Shown in pieces: positions 1-7,165 of a DNA stretch of 12,449 nucleotides. The position numbers and the translations under genes are program-made. Under the pieces are notes generated by a model, which searched no databases, was not told where the DNA came from, and saw only the letters and a program-made list of their open reading frames with translations. Positions within the stretch are counted from its first letter, which is position 1. Each line of letters starts with the position of its first letter. The stretch is from CAZCAQ01 sp964563965 (GTDB lineage Bacteria > Patescibacteriota > WWE3 > UBA101185 > UBA10185). The stretch is taken from NCBI GenBank assembly GCA_964563965.1, contig CAZLZI010000027.1, positions 1 through 12,449 of the forward strand, in the 5' to 3' direction.

Positions 1-12
1 AGTATTTATATA

Positions 13-41
13 TTGACTTATCCTCTTAGCCTTGATATCTT
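13..41 (+). promoter_or_regulatory. 16S rRNA promoter
   Basis: A -35 box TTGACT (13-18), a 17-nt spacer and a -10 box TATCTT (36-41) lie upstream of the 16S gene. The -35 matches the sigma70 consensus at 5 of 6 and the -10 at 4 of 6. Transcription would start near 47-49, giving a leader of about 115 nt that contains the 5' processing arm. The window starts just upstream, so UP elements or further promoters cannot be judged. Confidence 0.6.
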
Positions 42-90
42 TCCTTTGCCTTTTTAAGGCAGTTTCCGCACATTGTAAATTGAATAAGAT

Positions 91-163
91 AATATGCTTA
101 ATTTTCCCGCATATTGAAATAAGAAAAATTGTCTTTCGAGGGATGAAAGGCAAAAAGAATGAT
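91..163 (+). other. pre-16S processing stem, 5' arm
   Basis: Bases 146-163 are an exact reverse complement of 3613-3630 (18 bp). Bases 132-137 pair with 3639-3644 (6 bp) and 91-100 pair with 3651-3660 (10 bp), separated by internal loops. The arms flank the whole 16S gene, introns included, and form the long leader-trailer helix normally cut by RNase III-type enzymes. The 5' arm ends directly at the mature 16S start, while the 3' arm lies about 195 nt beyond the mature 3' end. Confidence 0.85.
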
Positions 164-1100
164 TTTTTGAGAATTTGATCCTGGTTCAGGACGAATGCTA
201 TCGACGTGCCTAAGCCATGCAAGTCGAACGGACTTTTGGGAGTCGGCGGAGCAATCCAAAGACAATCTTTAGTTAGTGGCGAACGGCTGAGTAACACGTA
301 GGAATCTACCCCAAACTCGGGAATAAGCCGGCGAAAGCTGGTCTAATGCCCGATGTGGTGGCAACATCAAAGCTTTTGCGGTTTGGGATGAGCCTGCGGC
401 CTATCAGCTAGTTGGTGGGGTAATTGCCTACCAAGGCTATGACGGGTACCGGATGTTAGCGCATGTACCGGCAGAAGGGCACTGAGACACGGGCCCTACT
501 CCTACGGGAGGCAGCAGTGAGGAATATTGCACAATGGGCGAAAGCCTGATGCAGCGACGTCGATTGGGGGATGAAGGCCTTCGGGTTGTAAACTCCTGAA
601 AATAGCACCGGCTAACTACGTGCCAGCAGCAGCGGTCATACGTAGGGTGCGAGCATTGTCCGGATTTACTGGGCGTAAAGAGTTCTGTAGGTGGTTTTGT
701 AAGTCGAGGGTTAAATCTTCCAGCTCAACTGGAAGCTTGCTTTCGAAACTACATCACTAGAGATAGCTAGGGGTCAGCGGAACTTATGGTGGAGCAGTGA
801 AATGCGTTGATATCATAGGGAACACCAAGGGGGAAGCCAGCTGACTGGGGCTGTTCTGACACTAAGAGACGAAAGCCAAGGGAGTGAAACGGATTAGATA
901 GTCCGTGAGTTTGATTAATCAGACTTAAAAATGGTGTCCTTCTTAATAGTGATATTAAGAATGCATCCAGCTATATCGGTGAATGCCTGTACAACTAAGA
1001 GAAATACACACTCGTACAGGTTAACCCCGAGGGAAGTTAGTTAATACTAACCCCGTAGAGACTATGAAATTAGTATGATAGTTGGTGGTTACACCTCTGA

Positions 1101-1107
1101 AAGGAGG
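1101..1107 (+). promoter_or_regulatory. strong ribosome binding site of the intron 1 endonuclease
   Basis: AAGGAGG lies 4 nt before the ATG at 1112. It decides the start against the upstream in-frame TTG at 1082, and is the full complement of the CCTCCTT at the 3' end of the same pre-rRNA. Confidence 0.85.
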
Positions 1108-1111
1108 AGTT

Positions 1112-1897
1112 ATGAAACAATCACCTTTGTCTAATCAATGTATAGAAGTTATGTTGGGAACTTTATTAGGAGATAGCTCGTTAACTATCCAAGAAGGCTA
1201 TAAAACACCTCGTTTAGCTTTTAGGCACTCAACAATCCAAGAAAGTTATTTTCTTTGGAAAACGACTGCTTTAAAAGAAATTGCTTCCGATAAGTGTTAT
1301 TGGATGCAGGGTGATCAAGTCAATAGAGATGGCATGGGGGTCAGTAAGTTGCGCTTTCAAAGCAAAGCTTTAAATGATCTTCTACCTATCCACACTTTGA
1401 TTACAAAAAGAGGAAAAAAACAAGTAACAAGAAAGTGGTTAAATAAATTAACCCCATTGTCGCTTGCTATATGGTGGTGTGATGACGGCAGTCTTATCTC
1501 AAATACCCGTAAGGGTGTACTTTGTACAGATGGGTATTCATATGAGGAACTGAAAATAATTCAGAAATATTTTAGGGTTGTATGGGGTATTGAAACTAAA
1601 ATTTCAACCACGTCCAAATCTAATTTAGGGGACAAAAGATATTACAGATTGTATTTCTTTTCAGCTATGGAATTAGAGAAGTTTCTCAAAGTGATTGTCC
1701 CTTATGTACCAGTTAAAGAGATGTTATATAAAGTTCTTATGCTATACAAAGATTCTGATCTTCAACAACGCTGGATTTCTGAAGTAAGTCAAAATTCGAC
1801 CTTTGATTTAGATACTATTACACAAGTTGTAGTAGATCGAAAATCGAAGCTTAAGGGTTTTGCAACAGAAAATGATATAGTCCGATCCCATCAGTAA
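1112..1897 (+). CDS. LAGLIDADG homing endonuclease in 16S intron 1
   Basis: This 261-residue protein is a two-motif, single-chain LAGLIDADG endonuclease of the type usually called LAGLIDADG DNA endonuclease. Motif 1 is MLGTLLGDS (residues 14-22) with the catalytic acid D21; motif 2 is LAIWWCDDG (118-126) with D125. Both acids are present, so it looks active. It would cut an intron-less 16S gene at the insertion site and spread the intron; such proteins may also help the intron fold (maturase role), which cannot be seen here. The ATG at 1112 is chosen because of the perfect Shine-Dalgarno sequence. The gene lies in the P8 loop, and its TAA stop (1895-1897) is inside the GTAA tetraloop of P9, so coding and ribozyme sequence overlap. 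Translation must come from unspliced or free intron RNA. Confidence 0.93.
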   Translation: MKQSPLSNQCIEVMLGTLLGDSSLTIQEGYKTPRLAFRHSTIQESYFLWKTTALKEIASDKCYWMQGDQVNRDGMGVSKLRFQSKALNDLLPIHTLITKRGKKQVTRKWLNKLTPLSLAIWWCDDGSLISNTRKGVLCTDGYSYEELKIIQKYFRVVWGIETKISTTSKSNLGDKRYYRLYFFSAMELEKFLKVIVPYVPVKEMLYKVLMLYKDSDLQQRWISEVSQNSTFDLDTITQVVVDRKSKLKGFATENDIVRSHQ

Positions 1898-2014
1898 TGA
1901 TGGCGTACATAAAATAAATATACATGTACACACTTGACCCGTGTAATCTTGGCTGTAAACAATGCCTGCTAGATACTTGGATTTCTGAGTGTCGAAGCTA
2001 ACGCGTTAAGCAGG

Positions 2015-2058
<44 letters not shown>

Positions 2059-2607
2059 GCGGGAACCCGCACAAGCGGTGGAGCATGCTCTTTAATTCGT
2101 TGATAACCGAAGAACCTTACCAGGGCTTGACATGTAGGTGCTAATCCGGTGAAAGCCGGACTCCTTCGAGGGTCCTACACAGGTGTTGCATGGCTGTCGT
2201 AAGCTCGTACCGTGAGGCGTACCCTTAAGTGGGTCAACGAGCGAAACCCCTACTGTTAGTTGTATCACTCTAGCGGAACTGCCGTCGCAAGACGGAGGAA
2301 GGTGGGGATGACGTCAAGTCGGTATTGCCCTTACGCCCTGGGCTAGAAGCATGCTACAATGGCGCGTACAAAGTGAAGCAACACGGTAACGTGGAGCAAA
2401 TCACTAAAGCGCGTCCCAGTTCGGATTGAGGTCTGAAATTCGACCTCATGAAGTTGGAATCGCTAGTAATCGCCGGTCAGCTATACGGCGGTGAATACGT
2501 TCTCGGGTTTTGCACACACTGCCCGTCACGTCAACAAAGCTGGGGCTACCTTAAGTTCTGCGTGTAGTGGACCCAAGGTAGAATCAGTGATGAGGATGAA
2601 GTCGAAT

Positions 2608-3373
2608 CTAAATACATGGAGCGACTTGCAGAAGTAATTCTGCAAACAAATCCGGCTTATAACGGTAGAGCCCTGTAATCTAACAGGGTGATATTCGTGG
2701 GAAGTCTCTATTAAAAATAGATGACCCCGTATCGACTGATTGTTTGTAGGTATTTATAGTACAAACATGAGATGTAAACCTATCACTCTTAACGAGGATA
2801 TAAAGGAACATCAAACGCCGGCTCCTAAAGTAACTAAAGCATATTTACTTGGACTTCTACATGATTCCACAGAGACAAAATATACTTACCGTATCTGTCA
2901 AAAATCACTTTCTTTTATCCAATTCGTCAGTCAAGGTATTGTAAATCTTGGCTTTAAGTCTTGGGTATATAAAGAAGGTAAAAATAGGCACATTCATGTA
3001 GTTGAGTTTTCTAAGAAACTGTTGAAAGATTTTACTCTTACAACAATGGAGGAGGAAATAGATTACATAAGAGGTTATTTTGATTCTGAGGGAAGTGTTC
3101 CTAGGAACTTAGAAGTAAGGTATTACATATACTTTGCACAAAAGAACCTTGAAGATATAACACATTTACGCAGCTTAGTTACAAAACATGGACTAAAATG
3201 CGGAAATATTCATGTACCAAGTAGAGTAAAAGATCCTGACTATTACAGGTTTTACATTTTATGTAATTCTTGGGAAAGATTTGGATCGCTAGTCGGGTCA
3301 TATCATCCCGATAAGCAACGTTACATTAGGATGAAGATATAGTCAGTACCATTAGTAATAGTGGAAGAATATG
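2608..3373 (+). ncRNA. group I intron 2 in 16S rRNA (about E. coli position 1498)
   Basis: The conserved AAGTCGTAACAAGG is interrupted: 16S sequence stops at AAGTCG (2599-2604) and resumes at AACAAGG (3374). P1 can form between AAGTCG and CGACTT (2622-2627), P2 is GCAGAA/TTCTGC (2628-2643 region), and another hairpin is CCCTGT/ACAGGG (2671-2687 region). P7 is GACTGAT/ATAGTC (2734-2740/3339-3344, one bulged base), and P9 is a 6-bp hairpin with a GTAA loop (3349-3364). The intron ends in G (3373). The core words ACCCCGTA, GATATAGTC and the P9 loop are shared with intron 1, so the two introns are related. The 5' splice site is uncertain: the nearest U is 2607, two bases past the expected site. 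The insertion interrupts the 1492R primer site. Confidence 0.85.
2767..3342 (+). CDS. LAGLIDADG homing endonuclease in 16S intron 2
   Basis: The protein has 191 residues from the ATG at 2767. An in-frame TTG at 2740 would add nine, but it lies in the 5' strand of P7, so ATG is preferred; neither has a good ribosome binding site. Motif 1 is AYLLGLLHDST (residues 25-35) and motif 2 is YIRGYFDSEGS (100-110), whose acid is E108. In motif 1 the usual acid position holds S34, with D33 one residue early. This HD variant resembles a LAGLIDADG subfamily I recall, but activity is less certain than for the intron 1 enzyme. The two proteins share little outside the motifs, so they come from different subfamilies although their host introns are related. 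The TAG stop (3340-3342) is part of the 3' strand of P7. Confidence 0.88.
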   Translation: MRCKPITLNEDIKEHQTPAPKVTKAYLLGLLHDSTETKYTYRICQKSLSFIQFVSQGIVNLGFKSWVYKEGKNRHIHVVEFSKKLLKDFTLTTMEEEIDYIRGYFDSEGSVPRNLEVRYYIYFAQKNLEDITHLRSLVTKHGLKCGNIHVPSRVKDPDYYRFYILCNSWERFGSLVGSYHPDKQRYIRMKI

Positions 3374-3417
3374 AACAAGGTAGCCGTAGGGGAATCTGCG
3401 GCTGGATCACCTCCTTT

Positions 3418-3612
3418 CTAGGGAGAAAAACTTGTGTTAAGCTAGCCGAATCTTTTTTAGATGTAATTTGGTTTCCAAATTGCGCGGTTTAAAAAAGCCG
3501 GTATCCGCAAGACACACCTTTACAGATCAGTATTTCATAGTCTGTAATTGCAAACTGCTTTCTCACGAAGCGGTAATGAAAAGGTTTGAAAGTGAGCCTA
3601 AACTTTCACACG
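3418..3612 (+). other. 16S trailer between mature 3' end and processing stem
   Basis: This stretch of about 195 nt has no credible ORF and no tRNA. It contains small hairpins: AATTTGG-TTT-CCAAATT (3465-3481) and TGAAAGT/ACTTTCA (3587-3593/3602-3608). It lies inside the loop of the pre-16S processing helix and is presumably removed during maturation. No start of a 23S gene is seen. Confidence 0.6.
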
Positions 3613-3660
3613 ATCATTCTTTTTGCCTTTGGTTTCTTGAAAGATAGTTTTAAGCATATT
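3613..3660 (+). other. pre-16S processing stem, 3' arm
   Basis: Pairs with the leader: 3613-3630 with 146-163 (18 perfect bp), 3639-3644 with 132-137, and 3651-3660 with 91-100. Because it closes on the 16S alone, the transcript is processed as a single-gene rRNA unit. Confidence 0.85.
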
Positions 3661-3674
3661 TGAACATAAACATT

Positions 3675-3702
3675 AAACGACCTATATTTAGGTCGTTTTT
3701 TT
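3675..3702 (+). terminator. intrinsic terminator of the 16S unit, possibly bidirectional
   Basis: AAACGACC (3675-3682), an 8-nt loop and GGTCGTTT (3691-3698) run into a tract of seven T (3696-3702). It ends the 16S transcript before any 23S gene. On the minus strand the same hairpin lies about 30 nt after the stop of the peptidase gene and is followed by a weaker T-rich run, so it may serve both. Confidence 0.85.
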
Positions 3703-3727
3703 GTGGAAAAATGTTAACAAACGTAAA

Positions 3728-5431
3728 CTATGTCTGATCGATTACTGTTCTAAAAAGATCTTTATACATCACACTTGCACAAATTAATTCTTCGACAGTC
3801 AATGACTCTTTACTATGATGTAAAAGATTAAAATTACCAGCACCTAAGTGAATACAACATACACTTTCTACTCCATCCCTCATCCAAACCTTTGGGTATA
3901 TGTGTGGATATGTTGTTGGACCTACGTCGCTCATTGCGTTAAATACCCCAAATTGAACGCTTAATGTATGGTTATCAAATACTTGTCTTGCCTGGGTCTC
4001 AAAATGTTTTCTTACTATCTCCGCTTTACTCCAATTATTTGCGGTTGTAGCAAGAGCGTTTCGAGGTGGGATATTATCATTAATCTTAATTTCAAATGCA
4101 GCTTTGTATTGTAAGCTACTATAAAATTCCTCGATAACCTTATTCCATAAAGAGGCGTCTTGAGCTCGATTAGCTATTGAGTTAAAGTCTATTTCTTCGT
4201 TAAATGTTAGCTCAACATCTTGTGGTACTGTATTTGGTTTGAACCTGTTTCCAAATACAATAGATTCAAGTGAGTGTTTCTCATGCTCATTCATAACGGC
4301 AAAGATTACTTCTAAGGCACTCAAGAAATCATTGCGTAGATAGGGATTGTATCTTCCTGGGTGGATGTTCTCCCCAGCAGAGAGTGTAACGGTGTTTCCT
4401 TGTTGGTTAAAATTCTTAAGATTTATCAGTACACTTTTATCAAAAGTAGTTAATAATTTTGAATTAATTAAGTCCGCTTTTGATAAAGACAAGGCTTGTT
4501 GAATACTCTGAGCAGTCTTTTCATTGTCAACTTTTATATTTGTTCTAGCTTCTATAAATGCAGTACTTCCGTGCGTTGAAAAAGACCCATAGGTGGCACT
4601 TACTGCTGTGTTAGTAAGACTAGGCTTTTCAGGTGCGTCCGCCACGAATGAATCGATATAAATAGCTTTAGATACACAACGAAAAAACATTAACCAATTT
4701 GCAAAAGTAGTAAACGTACTTTTGGTATTTTCATCCTGCGTCTTCATTGAAAAGGTAATCTTTCCTCTATTTGCATAACAAACCTTAGGCAGTGTATCTT
4801 GAATAGTTACCACTCTATTGGGGTTATAATTGCCCGTAGCTTCGCCAATAATGCACATAGATATGGGGTGCAAGTCATTTTTTTGATAGAGAAGCTCAAA
4901 AATACCAGCACTTCCTAGAGTGTTTACTTCTTCGCCATCTGTGAACACTACATTTAGTGTGTAATTATTATTCTGTGGCGGGTTAGTAGTAACATTTATT
5001 ACCTCAAGCATTGCCGCTGCAACTTGTATCGTGTCGTCCAGTAGGTAAGCATGAGCAATACCATATGTTTCACCTGCTTGTGATGTAATTAGTTCATAAT
5101 CTTGATTACTCGTTGAAATAATCGTATCGTGATGAAACATCGCAATGAGGTTAAAAGTGTCGGCATTAATAACAGTTGTGCCTTGAGTCACTCTTACTAC
5201 ATACCAAGTCCCGTTATGTGATATTTCTAAAATTTCACTCGTAACATTGTGTTTTGAAAAATAGTTGTGTATAAATTCCGCTTTGGGTAGATTGTTTCGA
5301 ATAGCTGGGTTATTTTGAATTTTGAGTAATTCGCTAGTCAAATATATTAATTCTTGGAGTGCATACCTATCGGCTAATTTGTATTTACTTACTGCTTCTT
5401 GTACGAATTTATCTAGGGTATTATCTATCAT
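3728..5431 (-). CDS. M20-family zinc metallopeptidase/deacylase, long form
   Basis: The 567-residue protein has the metal-site order of the M20 clan (ArgE/DapE/carboxypeptidase G2 type). These are HxD as H100-H-D102, the bridging Asp in LDDTIQVAA (D132/D133), the paired glutamates in TDGEEV (E167 and E168), GEATG (E197), and a late histidine in LLHHSKES (H538/H539). M20 enzymes hydrolyse amide bonds of N-acyl amino acids or small peptides with two zinc ions. Usual members have 350-450 residues, so this one is long, mainly in the middle region that normally forms the dimerisation lid. The substrate cannot be told. No signal peptide is seen, so it is probably cytoplasmic. The ATG lies 6 nt after the tRNA-Ile CCA with no room for a ribosome binding site, so it would be read from a near-leaderless message after tRNA 3' processing. 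Confidence 0.82.
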   Translation of the reverse strand: MIDNTLDKFVQEAVSKYKLADRYALQELIYLTSELLKIQNNPAIRNNLPKAEFIHNYFSKHNVTSEILEISHNGTWYVVRVTQGTTVINADTFNLIAMFHHDTIISTSNQDYELITSQAGETYGIAHAYLLDDTIQVAAAMLEVINVTTNPPQNNNYTLNVVFTDGEEVNTLGSAGIFELLYQKNDLHPISMCIIGEATGNYNPNRVVTIQDTLPKVCYANRGKITFSMKTQDENTKSTFTTFANWLMFFRCVSKAIYIDSFVADAPEKPSLTNTAVSATYGSFSTHGSTAFIEARTNIKVDNEKTAQSIQQALSLSKADLINSKLLTTFDKSVLINLKNFNQQGNTVTLSAGENIHPGRYNPYLRNDFLSALEVIFAVMNEHEKHSLESIVFGNRFKPNTVPQDVELTFNEEIDFNSIANRAQDASLWNKVIEEFYSSLQYKAAFEIKINDNIPPRNALATTANNWSKAEIVRKHFETQARQVFDNHTLSVQFGVFNAMSDVGPTTYPHIYPKVWMRDGVESVCCIHLGAGNFNLLHHSKESLTVEELICASVMYKDLFRTVIDQT

Positions 5432-5437
5432 ACTTAA

Positions 5438-5514
5438 TGGTGGGTGATTCAGGACTCGAACCTGAGACCTCTCCCTTATCAGAGGAGTGCTCTAACCAGC
5501 TGAGCTAATCACCC
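5438..5514 (-). tRNA. tRNA-Ile (anticodon GAT), CCA encoded
   Basis: On the minus strand the acceptor GGGTGAT pairs with ATCACCC, and the D arm is AGCTCAGCTGGTTAGAGC. The anticodon stem-loop is CTCCT-CTGATAA-GGGAG with anticodon GAT, and the T arm contains GGTTCGAGTCC. The discriminator is A and CCA is genome-encoded (5438-5440). The tRNA reads directly into the peptidase gene and is divergent from tRNA-Ser. Confidence 0.97.
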
Positions 5515-5611
5515 ATACCAACACTTACTAACTGGCTTAGCGTATTACGAATATTACCATATTCAGCCTTTAATTAGTAGGTAATTTGTCCTACAATGCT
5601 TACGTTTGTGT
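5515..5611. promoter_or_regulatory. divergent promoter region between tRNA-Ile and tRNA-Ser
   Basis: For tRNA-Ser (+) a -10 box TACAAT at 5592-5597 would start transcription about 8 nt before the tRNA; its -35 is weak. For tRNA-Ile (-) a candidate is TTACCT, 17 nt, TATGGT (roughly 5582 down to 5554), leaving a leader of about 35 nt. The assignments rest on consensus matching alone. Confidence 0.4.
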
Positions 5612-7147
5612 GGAGGGATGCGAGAGTGGACTATTCGGCTCGCCTGGAAAGCGACGCACTTCGAAAGGGGTACGAGGGTTCGAATCCCTCTCCCTCCGCC
5701 ATGTATCAAAATCATTGCTTTTTGAAGCATTTGCTAGTTCCTGATAGGGTAGTTTGTATTGTGCTGTCGCTACTTCCTTATCTTTTATTGATAAGTTCCA
5801 AAGTGCTGATTTAAGTAAATCTGATTTTACATCCTCATTTCCTTCATCAAACAGATTTTGCAAGTGGTAACAGTGATTTTTAAACTTTTCCAAAAGTTCC
5901 AAAGTATTTTCAGTTATTTGATTTGGTAGTTTCTTTAACTGTTCTTGGATTAGCCCTTTTTCTGTAAGTAATTTGTTTTGCTTTTCTGTGTATTTTTCCT
6001 TTGTTAATAATCCTTCTAAGTTCATATCAACCAGTTTATCTAGTTTTTCTTCTATCTTTGATAGTTGGTTTTGTAGTAAATTCCTTGTGCTATCTTGATA
6101 ATTATTGTTCTTTCTAACATCAACTTTGTACTGCTCCAAAGATAAATTGCACATTTCCTTGTTGATAATAAAGTTTGCCAAATTGTCTGAAATTAAACCC
6201 TTAATATCATCACTATCCATGTAATCTTTATGCTGACTACAAAGATTCTTACCATTGGTGCAGTAGTAATAATCATATTTCTGTTTTTTCTTAGTAGCAG
6301 TTAATTTACAGCCACATACAGCACAAGTTAAATAACCTCTATATAAAAAGTTAAATGTGTTGTTCTTTGCCCTGTTTTTGCCTTCTAAACCCCCTTGTAC
6401 TGCTTCAAATAGTTCTCTGCTGATAATTCCTTCATGGATACCCTCATACAGTTTCCCATTCCACATAAAATCACCCCTATAGATTGGGTTTATTAATGCT
6501 CTATGAAGTACAGCAGTTACAACTTTGTTTCCGCCTTTAGTTCTTAAGCCCTCTTTGAACAAAATATTGCCAATTTCTTTTATTGAATACTGATTTTGTG
6601 AATAAAGTTCAAATAACCTTCTGATATATGGTGCTTTTGTTTCATCAATGTATATTTTTCCTTCTTTGTTGTAGTAACCAAGTGGTGCGTGTGTTGGATA
6701 TTCACCTTTTAAGACTTTGCTATCAATACCTTCTTTAACTTTTACACCAAGTTGTGCTGAATAGTGTGTAGCAAACACAAAATCAAACCCCATGTACAAG
6801 TAATCCTGTACTGAATTAAATGCTCTGTAGGGGGTTGCAATCTCTTTTAACAAGCCTTTACTCATTAAGTTAAGCAAATCTCCAGCGTCATTGTAATTTC
6901 TCGCTAATCTATCAGTATGAGATACCAGTATTCCATCAGCATCGCCCTTTGTAATCCTAGAAAGCATTAAACCAAATATTTCCCTAGTACCAGCATCTTT
7001 TGCGGATTTTGATTCCCTAAGAATATCAACTATTTGTAAGTTCTTGGTAGTAGCAAAATCCACCAGTATTCTTTCTTGAGTATCAAGAGATTGAACTTGT
7101 TTGTTATCTTCTTCACTAGATTTTCTGCAATAAATAAAATATTTCAT
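5600..7147 (-). CDS. large serine recombinase (integrase)
   Basis: The 515-residue protein starts with the resolvase-type catalytic domain: YCRKS with nucleophile S10, and HTDRLAR with R80 and R83. A recombinase DNA-binding domain (about 150-260), a zinc ribbon with C275, C278, C296 and C303, a coiled-coil region (about 350-410) and a C-terminal tail follow. This is the usual layout of phage-type integrases, which join attP and attB through a serine-DNA intermediate. It follows the rep gene after 18 nt, without a clear ribosome binding site. Past residue 482 the frame passes through the attachment core into the antisense of tRNA-Ser, so the last 30 or so residues are host-derived and probably non-functional filler. 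In the excised circle the frame would instead continue WRRAWDALGTFF and stop 23 residues after T482. Confidence 0.93.
   Translation of the reverse strand: MKYFIYCRKSSEEDNKQVQSLDTQERILVDFATTKNLQIVDILRESKSAKDAGTREIFGLMLSRITKGDADGILVSHTDRLARNYNDAGDLLNLMSKGLLKEIATPYRAFNSVQDYLYMGFDFVFATHYSAQLGVKVKEGIDSKVLKGEYPTHAPLGYYNKEGKIYIDETKAPYIRRLFELYSQNQYSIKEIGNILFKEGLRTKGGNKVVTAVLHRALINPIYRGDFMWNGKLYEGIHEGIISRELFEAVQGGLEGKNRAKNNTFNFLYRGYLTCAVCGCKLTATKKKQKYDYYYCTNGKNLCSQHKDYMDSDDIKGLISDNLANFIINKEMCNLSLEQYKVDVRKNNNYQDSTRNLLQNQLSKIEEKLDKLVDMNLEGLLTKEKYTEKQNKLLTEKGLIQEQLKKLPNQITENTLELLEKFKNHCYHLQNLFDEGNEDVKSDLLKSALWNLSIKDKEVATAQYKLPYQELANASKSNDFDTWRRERDSNPRTPFEVRRFPGEPNSPLSHPSTQT
5612..5701 (+). tRNA. tRNA-Ser (anticodon GGA), CCA encoded
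   Basis: A class II tRNA. The acceptor GGAGGGA pairs with TCCCTCC, the D stem is CGAG/TTCG, the anticodon loop is CTGGAAA (anticodon GGA), a long variable arm follows, and the T arm is GAGGG-TTCGAAT-CCCTC. The discriminator is G and CCA is encoded (5699-5701). The outermost anticodon-stem pair is a C-C mismatch. Its last 10 bases are the first part of the attachment core of the integrated element, and the integrase frame runs antisense through the whole gene. Integration keeps the tRNA intact. Confidence 0.95.
5692..5708 (+). repeat. attL: attachment core at the tRNA-Ser 3' end
   Basis: CCCTCCGCCATGTATCA recurs exactly at 11010-11026 in the same orientation. This copy covers the last 10 bases of tRNA-Ser, including CCA, plus 7 bases beyond. 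Bases on both sides differ between the copies, so 17 bp is the full exact length. Confidence 0.85.
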
Positions 7148-7165
7148 ATAATTTTGGGTAGGAAT

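Larger units (their letters stand above)
900..1936 (+). ncRNA. group I intron 1 in 16S rRNA (about E. coli position 793)
   Basis: Removing 900-1936 restores normal 16S sequence. The 5' exon ends in U (899) and the intron ends in G (1936), as group I introns require. A P1 helix can form between exon bases 892-899 and 909-916, with a U-G wobble at the splice site. P5 is CCTGTAC/GTACAGG (986-992/1014-1020), a P6-like hairpin is 1036-1051, P7 is GACTAT/ATAGTC (1060-1065/1877-1882), and P9 is a 6-bp hairpin with a GTAA tetraloop (1888-1903). The endonuclease ORF lies between the two P7 strands, in the P8 region. Length is 1037 nt. The insertion falls inside the region bound by the common 806R primer. 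Confidence 0.9.

Noticed and set aside
3418..3612. Possible tRNA or start of 23S in the 16S trailer
   Set aside because: No cloverleaf and no 23S 5' signature; only small hairpins, followed by a terminator.
5596..5814. Plus-strand ORF across tRNA-Ser
   Set aside because: It is a reading of the tRNA itself and the antisense of the integrase tail; there is no independent support.
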